A DNA stretch of 64,000 nucleotides from Diphasiastrum complanatum (Eukaryota; Streptophyta; Lycopodiopsida; Lycopodiales; Lycopodiaceae), in the NCBI GenBank assembly GCA_029204225.1, contig MU831910.1:33177-97176 (forward strand), given 5' to 3'. Below the pieces are notes generated by a model. It saw only the letters and a program-made list of their open reading frames with translations, made no database searches and was not told the DNA's origin. Of this stretch, positions 62,532 to 64,000 are shown piece by piece. How positions within the stretch are numbered: the stretch's first letter is position 1; every line of letters begins with the position of its first letter. The position numbers and the translations under genes were made by a program.

Positions 62532-62945
62532 TTGCTGAGTAGAAGATCATCATTGTCATCAAATCATGAAATGTTTAGAATTGCTTGCAAATTCATTGAA
62601 TAAGGAGAGGAGAAATACTCAATGTATATGTTTGATTGTATTATAACAAAATACAAAGTGTCCACCTATTCATCATCGCTGTGTGTCAGATTCTATGGCA
62701 GTATTGTCATGAAGAAATTATCTGCTAGAGTATGCATCTAATAGATGTGCATTATCCTTATTTCCACTAAGTATCAATATAAGTAGAATACAATGAATAA
62801 TGGGAGCTCCTTAAAGGAACATTCCCCTCAATAAAACCTACGATGTTCAAAACATAAGATCATTTTGACAAAAATGATCTATTTGTCTTAACAAATTTAT
62901 GTCCTCCTAGAAATGATAAAGCCTTAACTGCCATTATCAGACTAA
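62281..62945 (-). repeat. Inverted second copy of the 38733-39408 segment
   Basis: The reverse complement of this stretch matches 38733-39408 along its whole length, with scattered substitutions and small gaps (I estimate a little over 90 percent identity by eye). It covers the 3' ends of both convergent frames: frame B on the plus strand here, and frame A on the minus strand (LIMAVKALSFLGGHKFVKTN near 62930-62870). Confidence 0.9.
62640..62945 (-). pseudogene. Frame A remnant of the inverted copy
   Basis: The minus strand corresponds to the last 90 or so codons of frame A at 38733-39015 but carries deletions that shift the frame, for example after GGHKFVKTN. Upstream of about 62945 the similarity ends and the palindromic-motif region begins. 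Confidence 0.6.
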
Positions 62946-62949
62946 CTCT

Positions 62950-63645
62950 AAAGATCGCACACAAGAGGGATATGTACGACAGGTAGCAACTGAATGTCGC
63001 ACTTGTGCGCAAGTAGGTATCGTTGCAAAAAATGGACAACAAAGCGCAGCGCACAAGAGCGATATGTTGTGAATTTTGAAAAAGAAAAAAATAAAAAATC
63101 AATCAGGTTTCGTGTCTTTTATACTGAATTTTCACATGTGTGGTCAACGGTCAATGGATACGTGTTTACTTCTGATTGGACTGCATGTACTGGCACGTGT
63201 GAGGTGACAGTTGGACACGTGTGAAATGACACCAGTACACGGGTCTCGTGTTCATCGTCGGTTCGACAACATGTGTCACTCTCGCATTTAGCCGTACAAA
63301 TCCCACACGTGCGACAAGACGTTCTTTTTGCATGTGCGAACCGTGATATAAAATCACAAACTCCGATGAATTTTTTTCACTTTTTTTTTCGCTCCGCATA
63401 TCGCACTTGTGCGTCTCCTTCACAATTGATATTCTGCTACTGCCTTCCATGCGCACAGGTCCGATATTTCTGCCTACGTGTCTCCTCATATCGGACTTGT
63501 GCGCCTCTCTTCTATACTAATTGATTTCTCTGATATTTGGCTCGCACAGGTCTGATACCATACATTCTTTTTGTACATATTGGTCCTCTGCGAGGGCTTC
63601 ATAATTCTTCCTTGATTATCCTAGTCGTCACACACAAGTGTGATA
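62950..63645. repeat. Cluster of CGCACAAGTGCG/GATAT-type motifs
   Basis: About eight dispersed variants of a motif that can be written GCACAAGTGYGATAT occur on both strands. They lie near 62957 (CGCACACAAGAGGGATAT), 62995 (TGTCGCACTTGTGCGCAAG), 63051 (GCGCACAAGAGCGATAT), 63399 (ATATCGCACTTGTGCG), 63454 (GCACAGGTCCGATAT), 63487 (ATATCGGACTTGTGCG), 63543 (CGCACAGGTCTGATA) and 63630 (CACACAAGTGTGATAT). Between them are CACGTGTGA words near 63195 and 63212. No gene is visible. Confidence 0.7.
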
Positions 63646-64000
63646 TCCCCTAGTACATTCCATGGATAGGAGAAAGCAGACAAGGAGGGATTTCTTCTCT
63701 GTTGGCTCGTCCTCAGCTCCTGCAGTTTCCATTACACTCTCGCTAGATCTAGAAGGTGCAACGCAGCAGGTGGCTCTCTGAAATACGTAAGTATCAGAGA
63801 TCAACCGCTCTATTGATTCCCAGAGCTCCATTCTACCGTGTCGTCCGAAACATAACTAGAAATGACTCGGACAGCTTGTTAGATTCACACCCACTGCTCT
63901 CCAGTGCCTTCAGGAAGTTGCTGAAGACTATATGAGCCTTTATTTTGAAGATCTCATTTTTGTTTGCTATTCATTCCAAGAGAGTCACCATAATGTCTAA
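63646..64000. other. No recognisable gene
   Basis: Ends the window with no supported feature. The minus-strand frame 63628-63831 (GAEDEPTEKKSLLVCFLLSM) has no domain. Confidence 0.4.

Overview
This window looks like nuclear DNA from a land plant with a large, repeat-rich genome. The evidence is Ty1/copia and Ty3/gypsy retrotransposons primed by initiator tRNA-Met, CACTA-type transposases with the Transposase_21 / DUF4218 / DUF4216 order, a BAHD acyltransferase with the usual plant intron, TTTAGGG-type telomeric units, low GC and long CT/GA microsatellites. I cannot place the species; gymnosperm, fern or angiosperm all remain possible. I see no tRNA or rRNA gene and no host protein gene that is clearly intact.

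Layout. 1-5.4 kb: a GA array, a small LTR element remnant with its 3' internal end present twice, and an antisense copia relic. 5.4-12.0 kb: a Ty3/gypsy chromovirus whose last 518 codons (integrase plus chromodomain) are open while gag, protease and RT are broken; half of its 3' LTR has been inverted. 12.0-14.1 kb: exons of a SAM-dependent methyltransferase pseudogene. 15.0-15.6 kb: a long foldback hairpin built from repeated 13-bp palindromes. 15.6-22.1 kb: copia relics, LTR pieces and CT arrays. 22.3-22.9 kb: a GC-rich hairpin, GTAC palindromes and a 30-bp minisatellite. 23.7-28.9 kb and 29.5-35.4 kb: two very young copia elements on the minus strand. Each has an intact polyprotein and LTRs that differ at one base; the first lacks integrase completely. 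The second sits inside an old CACTA transposase copy. 38.0-39.4 kb: two convergent reading frames of an unfamiliar repeat family, with a second, inverted copy at 61.4-62.9 kb. 41.9-45.7 kb: more copia relics. 46.7-51.7 kb: CT arrays, a tandem duplication and an unassigned degenerate frame. 51.7-52.9 kb: a BAHD acyltransferase lacking its C-terminal third. 54.6-58.6 kb: a long CACTA transposase pseudogene. 59.9-60.3 kb: a Ty3/gypsy fragment. 60.9-61.3 kb: a MITE. 62.9-63.7 kb: a cluster of short palindromic motifs.

Most of the DNA is nested or decayed mobile elements. The most notable points are the integrase-less but recently mobile copia element beside an integrase-encoding relative, the convergent two-frame family, the palindrome-built foldback, and the clean inversion inside the chromovirus LTR.
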